Origin: Myxococcus fulvus
GTDB lineage: Bacteria > Myxococcota > Myxococcia > Myxococcales > Myxococcaceae
Assembly: GCF_900111765.1 (NCBI RefSeq)
Contig: NZ_FOIB01000015.1
Location: 62,001 to 126,000 of the forward strand
DNA length: 64,000 nucleotides
Reading direction: 5' to 3'
In this document: in pieces, positions 37,919 to 47,580 of the stretch
Position numbering within the stretch: position 1 is the stretch's first letter
Layout: every line of letters begins with the position of its first letter
Position numbers and translations under genes: made by a program
The notes under the pieces: model-generated
What the model was told of the DNA's origin: nothing
What the model saw: the letters and a program-made list of their open reading frames with translations, nothing else
The model's database searches: none

Positions 37919-38087
37919 CCCAAGCCTCCTGGTGTCTGAAAAGGATTGGGCGCCGGGACGGCAGCGTCAACAGCTCCTCAGGCCCACCGTCCATCACCCA
38001 CCGAACCGTGCGCTGGATTGAAGCCCGCGCTCCGCCCGGCGCATGATTGTCGCGCCTCATTGAAGGGCCTCGACTCAGGGAGACATC

Positions 38088-38495
38088 ATGCGGAGTCTGG
38101 TGGTGCTGTCGTTGGCGGGGTTCGGTGGGTCCGCGTTGGCCGCGGACAAGGCGGGCGCGCCGGCGCTCACGGTCAAGCCCCTCTCGGAGCAGGACCTGGA
38201 GGCCTACGCGGGTGCTGGCTGTACCCTGGCGAAGGGGGAGCAGATCTTCCTGCTCGACGACCTCACCCAGGCCGTGGTGCACGTGGACGGGAAGGTCTTC
38301 GAGCTCAAGCCGAGCAAGGCGGACGCCAACCTGTCCCACCTCGCGAAGAAGGGCGACAGCCTCCAGTACGCCGACCCCACGGGTGCTGTCACCGCGGAGG
38401 TCGTGATGACCACGCGCAAGGCGCTGAAGCTCACCTTGAAGAAGGAGGGGAAGACGACGTCCATGGAGAAGCGGAAGCTCGCCTGCGGTGACTAG
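38088..38495 (+). CDS. small exported protein of unknown function
   Basis: 135 residues. Signal peptide (about 1-19, SALA-AD) and a small beta domain with two cysteines (GCTLAKGEQIFLLDD, LACGD). The start ATG follows agggaga. The stop overlaps the stop region of the convergent gene by 4 bp. No family recognised. Confidence 0.65.
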   Translation: MRSLVVLSLAGFGGSALAADKAGAPALTVKPLSEQDLEAYAGAGCTLAKGEQIFLLDDLTQAVVHVDGKVFELKPSKADANLSHLAKKGDSLQYADPTGAVTAEVVMTTRKALKLTLKKEGKTTSMEKRKLACGD

Positions 38496-39493
38496 AACTC
38501 CGCCGCCAGCTTGCCTCCGGTGAGCTTCTCCACCTGCTGCCGCAGCGCCGCGCGCACCTGCTTGCTGTATTCGGAGTGCAGGTTCTGGCGCATCACGAGG
38601 AGTTGCTCCTCCGGGAGCTTGAACGACACCGGGCGCTGGCAGACGACCTGCTGTCGGCGCACGTCCACGAGCTTCGCGACCGCGGAGTAGTGCCCACCGG
38701 AATAGCGGCTCCCCGCCACCTGCAGCGGGGGCTCGTCGATGTCATCGAAGACCACGACGTGGCTGATGAACTGGTGCGCCGCGCACGGCCCCAGGTTCAC
38801 CCCCTCCTTCTTCATCGAGGGCAGGCACTGATAGCCGAGGGGGTCGCCGATGTACGTGGTGCGCGGAGGCCTCGCGGAGGGGTCATCGCCGAGCAGGTCC
38901 GCGTCCAGGACCAGCACGCCCCACTTCGACAGCGTGGGCAGGCCCTCGCAGACCTCCTGGTCGGCGTCGGGGCCCTTCAGCGCCGCGCGCACCGCCGCGA
39001 ACGCGTCGTCCATCCAGGCGCGCCGCAGGTGCTCCACCTGGGCGAGGGCCTCCTTCGCCGGCTCCGGTCCCGTGGGCGGGTCGAACTGACAGTCCAGGAG
39101 CTGGTGCGAAGCCCCAGCGACCTCCCAGCCTCGGGGTCCCTTGGAGAGACACAGCGTCGGGACGGAGCCCCCACCCAGGACCGCGTCGCCCCAATCGCTG
39201 GCCACGACCAGTCCGTGGAACCTCATGACGCCGGGCCGGGTGGTCTCGAGCGTGACGCGCTTGCACTCCGTGGTGAGCACCGTCTCCCGCTTCAGGTAGT
39301 GGCCCTCGACGACGAGGCACGCATCCGCGGGGCTCAGGGCCTCCAGGGCCATCGCCCGTGCGACGAGCGGCCCCAGGAACTGGACCCGCTCCTCACGAGC
39401 CCGCGACACCCGCTGCATGCCCCAGACGAAAGCCCCGCCCAGCACCACGGCCAGGACCGCCACGCCACCGACCAGCCATTTCAGGATGCGCAC
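38492..39493 (-). CDS. uncharacterised protein with N-terminal membrane anchor
   Basis: 333 residues. One N-terminal transmembrane helix (about 6-24) and a long periplasmic part with several cysteines (CLVVEG, ECKRV, LCLSKG, LDCQF, CEGL, CLPS, CAAH, VCQR) that probably pair as disulfides. No known domain seen. It is convergent with the small exported protein and divergent from the kinase gene. Confidence 0.65.
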   Translation of the reverse strand: MRILKWLVGGVAVLAVVLGGAFVWGMQRVSRAREERVQFLGPLVARAMALEALSPADACLVVEGHYLKRETVLTTECKRVTLETTRPGVMRFHGLVVASDWGDAVLGGGSVPTLCLSKGPRGWEVAGASHQLLDCQFDPPTGPEPAKEALAQVEHLRRAWMDDAFAAVRAALKGPDADQEVCEGLPTLSKWGVLVLDADLLGDDPSARPPRTTYIGDPLGYQCLPSMKKEGVNLGPCAAHQFISHVVVFDDIDEPPLQVAGSRYSGGHYSAVAKLVDVRRQQVVCQRPVSFKLPEEQLLVMRQNLHSEYSKQVRAALRQQVEKLTGGKLAAEF

Positions 39494-39834
39494 CGAGACC
39501 CACTCCTCTTCGAGCGCCCCTGTCGGGGGCGTCGCGCCTGTTCAACGGACCCACGCGCGGGAAGTCTCACGCCGCCCGGCCCTTCTCCTTTCGGGTGGCG
39601 AAGAGGCCGTGGCCGACGAGCGTGAAGAGCCCGCGGCGTGCGCTTCTCCACCCTGTCCGGGCGCTGCCTGGTGCTCGGCCGCGAGCCGGGGGAACGGCTC
39701 CGGTACGAGCCCGACCCGGCGGACATGACGACGGGCGACGAGGACGGACGCGACGGCCGGGTGCGTGCACCCGCTTCGCCAGGAGTGGAAGGCCATGCCA
39801 TGATGCGGGTCTCGCAACCGGGGGGTCGCGTCGC
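39494..39834. other. 341 bp intergenic region upstream of the kinase gene
   Basis: No supported gene. It should contain promoters for the leftward membrane protein gene and the rightward kinase gene. GC content is high throughout and no clear hairpin, repeat or promoter stands out. Confidence 0.5.
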
Positions 39835-42800
39835 ATGCTCTCGCTTCGCCAGGGGCTCTTCATCGCCGGCCAGTACCGGCTCCTCAACGTCCTCGGCAGA
39901 GGAGGAATGGGGGAGATCTGGACCGCCTACGATGAGGCACACCAGCGCGGCGTCGCCATCAAGTTCATGCAGGACGGCCCTTGGCTGGAGCGCGACGAGC
40001 ACTCGCGCCGGTTCGAGCGCGAGGCGCGAATCCTGGCCACCATCGACCACCCCCATATCGTCCGCTTCCTCGACGTCGGTTCAATGGAGGGAGTCCCCTA
40101 TCTCGTGATGGAGCTGCTCGTGGGCGAGGACCTCGCCTCCCGGCTTTCCCGTGCGAGGAGGTTGACGGCCTCGGAGCTGGTGACGCTGGTCCGGGGCGTC
40201 ACGTCCGCGCTCGAGAGACTCCACGACATGGGGGTCATCCACCGCGACATCAAGCCAGGGAACATCTTCTTCGCGACCGACGGCACCTCCGAGACCATCA
40301 AGGTCATCGACTTCGGCGTGGCGAAGCTCGTCGAGAGCGAACAGGTCCGCTCGCCGCCCGAGCCCATCAGCCGGAAGAGCTTCGGGACACCGCTGTACAT
40401 GAGCCCCGAGCGGCTTCGAGGTGACGCGGGAGACCCTCGCAGCGACCTCTGGTCGTTCGCGGTCGTCATCTTCGAGGCGAGCCTGGGACGGACCCCCTTC
40501 GGGGACACCGAGAGCTACCTGAAGCAGCTCTACGATGCCTCGCAGGCCGCGGGCATCATCGGCGTCACCCTGCCGCTGGAGGTCTTCATGTTCTTCCAGC
40601 GCGCGCTCGCCTTCGAGCCCTCCGCACGGTTCCAGGGTGCCCGCGCGATGTGGGACGCCTTCCTCCCCCTGGAGCAATCCCTCCCGCTGCTGTCGGCGAT
40701 CCGGGAGCCCCCGAGTCCGCAACCGGGCTCGCGAACGGGCCTCGTCGAACTCCAGCCGAGTGACACGAAGGGACTCTCTCCCGGCCCCTGGCTCGAGCTG
40801 TCGAAGGGCCTTCCGCCGAAGCTGGAGGGACACGCGGCGCCCATCGCCTCGTTCTTCGACAAGCTGTTCATGGGCTTCCAGTGGATGTCCCCCCACATCA
40901 TCCAGCTCGAGGGCGCCCGGTTCCCGCAGCTCGACGCCCAACCCTTCTTCGCGGTCTTCGCCACGGGCGAGGCTGACCACCTCGCCACCCAGGCCTTCAG
41001 TGGCTATGTGGACCCGCTGGAGCGGCACCTCACGGTGCTCCAGCCCATCGCGCGCAAGGTCGTCATCGCCGTCGTGGACGCGACCGGGCTGGGCGGCGGC
41101 GTGCGCGGTCGCATCTTCGAGTTCCAGGAGAAGTTCGGAGCCACCGTCCTGCCGGTCCACGTCGGAGAGCTGAGCGACGCGCTCCGGGATGGCACGCCCT
41201 ACGACTTCCTGCTGGACCGCTTGACGGACTTCCACACGCCGCCGGACGTCTTCTCCCGGAGTGAGCGCACCGTCGACCGCACGCGGATGTTCGGCATGAG
41301 CGCCCAGGTGAACGAGCTGACCCGCCTGCTGCAGCAGGGCAGCCCCTTCGTGCTGCTCACCGGGCTGCCAGGCTCCGGGAAGACCTCGCTCCTGGAGATG
41401 GTGCGCGACGGGCTGAGCCACACCCGCTTCGTCCGGGTGCGCTGCATCGAGCTGGTGGACAGGAAGATGGAGACCGTGGCCGACGCCGTGATGAAGGCGT
41501 TGACCGACAAGCCCCGGGAGGAGGACGCGGCCAGCGTGCCCCTGCAGCAGCGGCTCTCCCAGGCCTTCCTCCACGCCAGCAAGCGGGCGAACCGAAAGGA
41601 TGAGCGGCTCGTCCTGGTCCTCGATGACGCGGACTTCTGCATCACGGCCTTCACGGATGCGGGCATCCCGGAGCAGGAGCGGAGGGACGCGCGGGTGTTC
41701 TGGGCGTCGCTCGCCGAGCAGTCCCGCGTCGGGAGCAGCGCGGTCGTGGTGACGAGCCTTGCCGGCAGCCTGCTGTCCAGCACCGTGATTGACGGTTGGG
41801 CCAACCCCCTGGCCAATCAGGCGCGCGTGCTGCGAGTCGGGCCGCTGGAGGCAGCAGACATCCGCAAGCTCTGCACGGAGCTGGGGCGGCAGATCAACGT
41901 CACCTTCGACGAGCGGGCGCTGGCCCTCATCACGGAGCTCTCCGCGGGCAATGTCTCCGTCGTCCGTGGCCTCTGTGGCGCCGCCGTGCGGTCGCGCAGG
42001 CAGGAGGACGCTGGGAACATGCTCCAGTCCGTGCATGTCGGGCGCGCGGACGTGCAGCAGGCGGCGCAACAGCTCATCCACACGGGTGATGAGTTTCGCA
42101 GCAGCCTGCTGCCCTGGCTCGGACCGCTCGAGCGCAGGCTGATGGAGCTGGTGGCGAGCCAGCGCCCCCGGACCCCGGCGGCGCTCCGGCATGCGTTCAC
42201 GGACTCTCCCGAGCAGTGCGACGCGGCGTTCGCCCGGCTGCGGCACATGGGGCTCATCGACCACCGCGGTGGCCGACTGACGCTCACCATCCCCCTGCTC
42301 GCCATGTGGGTGCGCCACAACTTCGAGCCCACCGCGCCGGAGGCCAACAGGCGCCAGCAGCGGAGGATTCGCGCCATCTCGCTCGGCGTCACCGGGAGCC
42401 TGTTGCTCTTCGGTGGCTATTACCTGGCCTCGCAGCCGGGCGAGGTCGCATGGACGAGCGCGAAGTGTCAGGGGCAGATCTTCTACCCGAGTCGGGCCGT
42501 CCCCGGGCAGGAGGAGACTCTGTACATCTCCCGGGAGTGCGCCACGGAGAAGTCCCCGTTCGCGGCCCTGCAGTGCGCCGCAGAGGAGGACGCCGAGCCC
42601 CTTCGGCTCATGGCCCGCCTGGGAACCTTCGCCAGCGTGAACACCGCCGACACCTCGATGGTGCTCCAGGGGCAGGGCCGGTCGGAGTCCATCCCCGCCG
42701 ATTGGCGGCGTCTGCGATTGCCCGTGACATTCCAGGACGTCGGACGCTCCAGCTTCGAGCTGGAGTTGCAGGAGGCTGACAAGACGGTGGCGACGCTCGT

Positions 42801-42984
42801 CATTCAGAAGGACTGGGTGGCCGGGCTTCCTGGATACATGAAGGCGCTGCTCGCGTTCGCGGGAGCCATCCCCGCCCTGCTCGGCCTGCTCTTCTCCTTC
42901 CACCAGGAGGTCGTCTCCAACGTACGGAGGTTGTTCCCGGACGCACGAACGGAGACGGCGCCACAGCCCCCGCCCTCCGGCTGA
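39835..42984 (+). CDS. Ser/Thr protein kinase fused to a P-loop ATPase and C-terminal membrane segments
   Basis: 1049 residues. An N-terminal Hanks-type kinase (about 13-270) keeps all key residues: glycine loop LGRGGMG, VAIK (Lys43), HRDIKPGN (Asp138), DFGVAK (Asp159) and a SFGTPLYMSPERL activation segment. Residues about 330-470 form an alpha/beta domain I do not recognise (FFAVFATGEADHL, VVIAVVDATGLGGGV). Next comes a STAND/AAA-type P-loop ATPase (Walker A GLPGSGKTS, residues 510-518; Walker B-like LVLVLDDAD) with a winged-helix-like C-terminal part. Two transmembrane segments (about 849-866 and 1001-1022) bracket an extracytoplasmic domain with four cysteines. ATG 39835 opens the kinase domain; the frame upstream is not coding-like. 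It looks like a membrane signalling switch. Confidence 0.85.
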   Translation: MLSLRQGLFIAGQYRLLNVLGRGGMGEIWTAYDEAHQRGVAIKFMQDGPWLERDEHSRRFEREARILATIDHPHIVRFLDVGSMEGVPYLVMELLVGEDLASRLSRARRLTASELVTLVRGVTSALERLHDMGVIHRDIKPGNIFFATDGTSETIKVIDFGVAKLVESEQVRSPPEPISRKSFGTPLYMSPERLRGDAGDPRSDLWSFAVVIFEASLGRTPFGDTESYLKQLYDASQAAGIIGVTLPLEVFMFFQRALAFEPSARFQGARAMWDAFLPLEQSLPLLSAIREPPSPQPGSRTGLVELQPSDTKGLSPGPWLELSKGLPPKLEGHAAPIASFFDKLFMGFQWMSPHIIQLEGARFPQLDAQPFFAVFATGEADHLATQAFSGYVDPLERHLTVLQPIARKVVIAVVDATGLGGGVRGRIFEFQEKFGATVLPVHVGELSDALRDGTPYDFLLDRLTDFHTPPDVFSRSERTVDRTRMFGMSAQVNELTRLLQQGSPFVLLTGLPGSGKTSLLEMVRDGLSHTRFVRVRCIELVDRKMETVADAVMKALTDKPREEDAASVPLQQRLSQAFLHASKRANRKDERLVLVLDDADFCITAFTDAGIPEQERRDARVFWASLAEQSRVGSSAVVVTSLAGSLLSSTVIDGWANPLANQARVLRVGPLEAADIRKLCTELGRQINVTFDERALALITELSAGNVSVVRGLCGAAVRSRRQEDAGNMLQSVHVGRADVQQAAQQLIHTGDEFRSSLLPWLGPLERRLMELVASQRPRTPAALRHAFTDSPEQCDAAFARLRHMGLIDHRGGRLTLTIPLLAMWVRHNFEPTAPEANRRQQRRIRAISLGVTGSLLLFGGYYLASQPGEVAWTSAKCQGQIFYPSRAVPGQEETLYISRECATEKSPFAALQCAAEEDAEPLRLMARLGTFASVNTADTSMVLQGQGRSESIPADWRRLRLPVTFQDVGRSSFELELQEADKTVATLVIQKDWVAGLPGYMKALLAFAGAIPALLGLLFSFHQEVVSNVRRLFPDARTETAPQPPPSG

Positions 42985-43219
42985 AGCACGGGGCGACCCC
43001 ACGGAGCAGGTGCCTGCCTCGGACGTGAAGGAGGCCCAGCCAGGGATACCCACAGCAGGCCATCCCCTGTGACGCGCAGGGCCGCTGCCCCGCCAACCTC
43101 TGCCGCACCATCGGCTGGAGCTGCCGATACGCGGGAGGACACGTCTGGCCTCTCACGGCATGATGCACCCCTGAGCCAGACACGGGGCCAGATGCTCCGT
43201 GGTGCTCGGGAGGACCTCC

Positions 43220-44140
43220 GTGGAAGGTGCTGACGCGAGCAGGCGTGGCCCAGGGCATTCCCTTCGGGCATGGGCGTGTCTGACCATGATGGCATGGGGA
43301 CTTTGCGGCTGTGAAACGGAGGAAATCCGGCAGTTGAGACGCTCGGTGCGTACCGCGAAGCTCGTGCGCGAGGAGATGCGGTATCTCGTCACACACCGCG
43401 AGGAGAGTGAACGGGAGCTGCAAGACATCGAGCACCAACTCCGCCTCCACTGTCCCCCACATGAGGACGCGCTGCGCTCGCTGTTGATGCAAGCCGTGGG
43501 TGGAGAGGAGGTCTCCCTCCTCCACAAGGACAGCGAGGGAGCGGTGCTTCAGCTTCGCGGGGCCGGAACCGAGCGCGGCCTTGATGCAGTCGAGGCGCTC
43601 GGGCGCAGCGCGCCCTTTCTCTCGCTCGTCCGGCTCTCCCGTCATCATGAGGCGTGGTCGATGGACGTCGCCTCAGATCCGGCCTGTCCGACGCTGCAGG
43701 CCGTCGCGGCCGAGGTCACCCGGTTCCCACTTCCTCCCCGAGGAATCTTCTGGCCCGGTACCAGCCAGGAACTGCGGAACGAGGTCATCGCCATCGAGCG
43801 GGACATCCAGAAATGGGAGTCCACCGTCCTGGCGGGAGGGCTGGCGAGACGCAACTCCCGACTGGCGCTGCTGGAACGTCTCAAGGCACGGCAGCTGACT
43901 GGGATTGGATACCTCACGGGTCAGCTGCCTCTGGCCAAGGGGGTCCTCCAGCTACCGGTCGTGCCCGCGCTGACGCTTTCGCACAAGAAGGACGGTCCAT
44001 GGCTCCTTGAAGGCGACCTCGCCGGGATGGAGGTGGATGGGTTCGAGCACTTCGGACGGGCGGGCTACCAGGTGAAGCGTGACCCGTCCGGCGCCCTGCT
44101 GCTGATGCATCGGTCGCTGCTGAAGCCCACAGGCGGCTGA
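43220..44140 (+). CDS. lipoprotein of unknown function
   Basis: 306 residues from GTG 43220, chosen because GGGAGG lies 6 bases upstream. A basic start and hydrophobic stretch end in GLCGCE (lipobox Cys). A coiled-coil-like helix (about 35-75), an alpha/beta middle and a second helical segment (about 185-225, RNEVIAIERDIQKWESTVLAGGL) follow. Family unknown. It lies 235 bp after the kinase gene in the same direction. Confidence 0.65.
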   Translation: MEGADASRRGPGHSLRAWACLTMMAWGLCGCETEEIRQLRRSVRTAKLVREEMRYLVTHREESERELQDIEHQLRLHCPPHEDALRSLLMQAVGGEEVSLLHKDSEGAVLQLRGAGTERGLDAVEALGRSAPFLSLVRLSRHHEAWSMDVASDPACPTLQAVAAEVTRFPLPPRGIFWPGTSQELRNEVIAIERDIQKWESTVLAGGLARRNSRLALLERLKARQLTGIGYLTGQLPLAKGVLQLPVVPALTLSHKKDGPWLLEGDLAGMEVDGFEHFGRAGYQVKRDPSGALLLMHRSLLKPTGG

Positions 44141-44228
44141 CTCCAGCCGGGCGCAGCGCTCGGGGCCGCTGCGCGTCTTCATCGAGGCGGCCCGGGAGCT
44201 GACGGGCAGGACGGGCTGAGCGAGGACT

Positions 44229-44320
44229 GCGTCCCGGCGGAACGAGCCTGCGTCCCGGCGGAACGAAATCATGTTTCACCCCGACGAAGCCGCGTCCTGT
44301 CGGGACGAAGCCGCGTCCTC
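44229..44320. repeat. 21-bp-period degenerate repeat upstream of the subtilase gene
   Basis: Units start at 44229, 44250, 44271, 44292 and 44313. Two pairs are nearly identical internally (44227-44245 equals 44248-44266; 44283-44298 equals 44304-44319), and the core GCGTCC...GACGA recurs in register. The unit length equals seven codons. It lies in the leader of the downstream gene and includes an alternative ATG (44271). Confidence 0.75.
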
Positions 44321-44411
44321 ATGGATGCATGTGTTTCCCACCGAGACAGTCCTTGTCGTCACTGGGAAAGGACGGTTCACTCACGGCCCCCATCTCAACT
44401 GGAGCCGTGGC

Positions 44412-45446
44412 ATGTCATTGGGTGCATACCGAGTCTACGAGGCGGATTCCCGCGATACATACATGGAGGAGGACGCCGAGTTCGCCAAGATGCTCAAGCT
44501 CGCCGGCCCTCGCATGCACCCGGTCACCATCGCCGTCACGGACACGGGCATCTACGCCGACCGGCCCGGCGGCGCGTACTTCCAGGCCACGGAGAAGTAT
44601 CTGCGCTCGCACCTGGCGGGGACCTCCAGCCACCCCGTGAGCTGGCACCGCAAGGACTTCTGCCGAATCATGGCGGATGGAACCGTGGGCAGCGCTCCAC
44701 CCGTCACCAGCGACTCCATGTGGCACGGGACGGCCGTCGCCGGGCAGGCCGCCTGGGGCACGGACATGATCAAGCTGGTGGACTGTCGCGTCACCTGCGA
44801 CTTCACCCAGAACCTGCCGACGAAGCAGGTCGACCTGGAGGCTCGCTACGTCGCGGCCTTCGACTTCGCCCACGCCCGGGGCGCGCGGGTCGTCAACATC
44901 AGCCAGTCCGGCATCTCCAGCAACGCGGAGGACTCCGCCTTTCGCGACGCCATGCTGAAGCACTCCGACATGCTGTTCGTCGGCAACGCGGGCAACGTCC
45001 GCTTCCAGGCCGCCGCGGGCGTCTTCAGCCGGCGCAGGCGGGATGACATCCCCAACCTGCTGCTCGTCGGAGGCTGCACCCCCGATGGCGCGATGGAGCG
45101 GAGCCTGGACGGGATGACGCAGGGCTGGGGCTGGAGCCCGGAGCTGGTGGACATCGCCGTCCCCGGGGACTACCAGGAGCTCTACACCGTGCCGGGGCTG
45201 GCGCGGGCCGAGGGCCTGGAGACGTACCGCGACATGGGCGTCTCCTTCGGGTGCCCGGTGGCGAGCAACATCGCGGCGAAGATGATGCTGCTGTGCCCCT
45301 CGCTCACGCCGGAGCAGACGCGGAAGATGATCATGGCCTCGTCGCGGACCATGCCCAACCTGAAGGGCAAGAACCGCGTCAACGGGATGATCTCCCCCAT
45401 GTCCTGCTACGAGGCGGCCTACCGTCGGTGGGTCCCCTTCCGGTGA
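44412..45446 (+). CDS. subtilase (S8 family) without signal peptide
   Basis: 344 residues from ATG 44412, which has GGAG 7 bases upstream; the frame is open from 44271, but that part has poor codon use and lies in the repeat. The S8 triad is recognisable: VTDTG (Asp44), HGTAVAG (His105), and GVSFGCPVAS (Ser278) in place of the usual GTSMAxP. The oxyanion Asn sits in VGNAGN. No signal peptide or prodomain is visible, so it may act inside the cell or be exported without a classical signal. Cysteines are more frequent than usual for S8. It lies between the lipoprotein gene and a convergent sensor kinase gene. Confidence 0.85.
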   Translation: MSLGAYRVYEADSRDTYMEEDAEFAKMLKLAGPRMHPVTIAVTDTGIYADRPGGAYFQATEKYLRSHLAGTSSHPVSWHRKDFCRIMADGTVGSAPPVTSDSMWHGTAVAGQAAWGTDMIKLVDCRVTCDFTQNLPTKQVDLEARYVAAFDFAHARGARVVNISQSGISSNAEDSAFRDAMLKHSDMLFVGNAGNVRFQAAAGVFSRRRRDDIPNLLLVGGCTPDGAMERSLDGMTQGWGWSPELVDIAVPGDYQELYTVPGLARAEGLETYRDMGVSFGCPVASNIAAKMMLLCPSLTPEQTRKMIMASSRTMPNLKGKNRVNGMISPMSCYEAAYRRWVPFR

Positions 45447-45462
45447 GCCGCTGACGCGCGGG

Positions 45463-47580
45463 CTAGGGACTCGCCACGGCCCCTTCCATGGAGGCCGTGG
45501 TCGCTCCGACCTCACCGCCAAGAGGATGGCAGGCCAGCTCCACGGTGAACGTGGAGCCCTTGCCCAGCGTGCTCTCCACGCGGACCCGGCCGCCCATCGC
45601 CTCCACCAACATGCGGGTGATGTAGAGGCCCAGTCCCAGGCCGCCGTAGTTGCGCTCGGACACGGCGCGCTCGAAGCGGCCGAAGAGCCTGGGCAGGGAC
45701 TCCGGAGCGATGCCAATCCCCTCGTCCCGCACCACCAGGTGCACGCCCCCCTCGACAGGCACCAGCCGCACCTGGATGGGATTGCCCCGGCCGTACTTCA
45801 CCGCGTTGTCCACCAGGTTCATGACCACCTGCTCCAGCCGCAGCCGGTCCCACTCCCCCACGACGGGCACCGCCCCCACGTCCAGCTCCAGCGTCGAGCC
45901 CGCGCGTCGCGCCTGGAGCTCGTGCTGGGCCATCACCTCGCGGACGAGGGGCGCCAGCTCCAGCCGCTGAAGGTCCAGCGAGAGGCGCCCCGAGGCGATG
46001 CGCGACACGTCCAGCAGCTCGTCCACCAGCTCCGTCAGCTTCTTGATTTGAAGGTCGCCGACCTCCAGGTACTTCGTCACGACCTCGCGGGGAATCGGCC
46101 CGGGGTATCGGCCCAGCTCGCGCGACAGCGCCTGGAGCTTCAGCTTCAGCGGCGTCAGCGGCGTCTTCAGCTCATGGCTGGCGATGGACATGAACTCGTC
46201 GCGCAGGCGGACGGCCTCCTGGGCCTCCCGGTAGAGCCGCGCGTTCTCCATGCTCAAGGACACGCGGCGGGCCAGCTCCTTCGCGAACACCAGGTCCTCC
46301 GGGGTGTAGCGCCGACCGGAGTGCGCATAGATGAAGCTGAACACGGCCATCGACCGGCCTCGGGCCATCAGGGGCACGGCGATGACGGAGACAGGGTCCA
46401 CCTCCCGGATGACCTGGAGGTGCTCCGCGTCGTGCGCGAACCCGGCCGCCTGCCCGGGCGTCAGGTGCTCGACGTGGAGCGGCTCTCCGTGCAGCAGCGG
46501 GAGCGTGGGGGCATGCTCCGGATGCCCCGTGGGATAGAGGCCGTGACGGAGCAGCACCCGCGCCAGCCCCTCGTCCTCGGGCCGCAGGTGCGCCACCTCC
46601 AGCCGGCGATAGGTCCCCTCCTCCACCAGGTCGACGAAGCACCAATCCGCGAAGGTGGGCACCACCAGCTTCGCCATGTTCCGCAACACGGACTCATCGT
46701 CGAGCGACGACGCCAGGACGGCGCCCGACTCCGCCATGAGCAGAGCGCGGGCCTTGGCGGCCTGGATCTCCCGCGTCAGCGTCTCCGCCTTCTGCCGGGC
46801 CAGGACCTGCTCCGTCACGTCGAACCCGAAGCCCGCGATGCCGCTGACCTGTCCATCCTCGCCCCGGGTGGGCTGATACACGAGGTTCAGGTACGTCTCC
46901 TGGACCGTCCCATCCGGGAGCGTGCGCGGGAACGCCACCGCGTCGCCCCGGTACGCCACCCCCGTGCGGTAGACCGTATCCAGCAGCGCGATGAAGCCCC
47001 GCTCCTCCGCCCAGGGCAGGGCCTGCCTCACCTCCATCCCCACCAGGCCCGTCCGCCCCATCATGGTGTCGTTCATCACGTTGGAGAACGAGAACACGTG
47101 CCGAGGGCCCTGCAGGAGGATGATGCACCCGGGCGCGTCGGTGAAGAGCGAGTGGAGCCGCGCCCGCTCCGCCTCGGCCTCGTGTCGGGCGTCCAGCTCC
47201 CAGGCCATCAGTCGGGAGCGCTCCTCCCGGGCCGAGCGCAGCATGACGCTCAGCTTCGTGGTCAGCAGCGCCAGGACCACGAAGGCGACCATCGAGATGG
47301 CCCCTCCCATGCCCGGCATCAGGTCGAGCAATGGCTCCAGGTAGAAGAGGTCCACCACGGCCAGCGACAGGAGCATGGTCAACAGGGCGGGGCCCCAGCC
47401 GCCCCACCACCCGGCCACCATCACCGCGCCCAGGAAGAACAGGAACGGCGCGGTGGGGGCATATGGGCGCCCCACGAACAACACGAAACATGCGACCAGC
47501 CAGGAAAGAAACGCGACACCGTAACGACCCGCGTGCGGAGCCCAGGAGGAACGATGTCGGGGAGGACGGACGTGGTGCAT
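45463..47580 (-). CDS. membrane sensor histidine kinase (DUF4118, PAS, GAF, HisKA, HATPase)
   Basis: 705 residues. Several N-terminal membrane helices (about 20-115) resemble the KdpD-like DUF4118 sensor, with VDLFYLEPLLDL. A PAS domain (about 145-265), a GAF domain (about 290-445), HisKA with ASHELKTP (His469) and HATPase_c (N-box NLVDNAVKY, DEGIGI, GLGLGLYI) follow. No receiver domain is attached and no response regulator is adjacent. It probably senses a membrane or cytoplasmic signal through several inputs. It is convergent with the subtilase gene. Confidence 0.93.
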   Translation of the reverse strand: MHHVRPPRHRSSWAPHAGRYGVAFLSWLVACFVLFVGRPYAPTAPFLFFLGAVMVAGWWGGWGPALLTMLLSLAVVDLFYLEPLLDLMPGMGGAISMVAFVVLALLTTKLSVMLRSAREERSRLMAWELDARHEAEAERARLHSLFTDAPGCIILLQGPRHVFSFSNVMNDTMMGRTGLVGMEVRQALPWAEERGFIALLDTVYRTGVAYRGDAVAFPRTLPDGTVQETYLNLVYQPTRGEDGQVSGIAGFGFDVTEQVLARQKAETLTREIQAAKARALLMAESGAVLASSLDDESVLRNMAKLVVPTFADWCFVDLVEEGTYRRLEVAHLRPEDEGLARVLLRHGLYPTGHPEHAPTLPLLHGEPLHVEHLTPGQAAGFAHDAEHLQVIREVDPVSVIAVPLMARGRSMAVFSFIYAHSGRRYTPEDLVFAKELARRVSLSMENARLYREAQEAVRLRDEFMSIASHELKTPLTPLKLKLQALSRELGRYPGPIPREVVTKYLEVGDLQIKKLTELVDELLDVSRIASGRLSLDLQRLELAPLVREVMAQHELQARRAGSTLELDVGAVPVVGEWDRLRLEQVVMNLVDNAVKYGRGNPIQVRLVPVEGGVHLVVRDEGIGIAPESLPRLFGRFERAVSERNYGGLGLGLYITRMLVEAMGGRVRVESTLGKGSTFTVELACHPLGGEVGATTASMEGAVASP

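Noticed and set aside
39567-39887. Open frame in the gap before the kinase gene
   Set aside because: Arg/Pro-rich random-looking composition, no ribosome site and overlap with the kinase start.
44229-44320. 21-bp repeat as a CRISPR array
   Set aside because: Units are contiguous with no variable spacers and no cas genes nearby.
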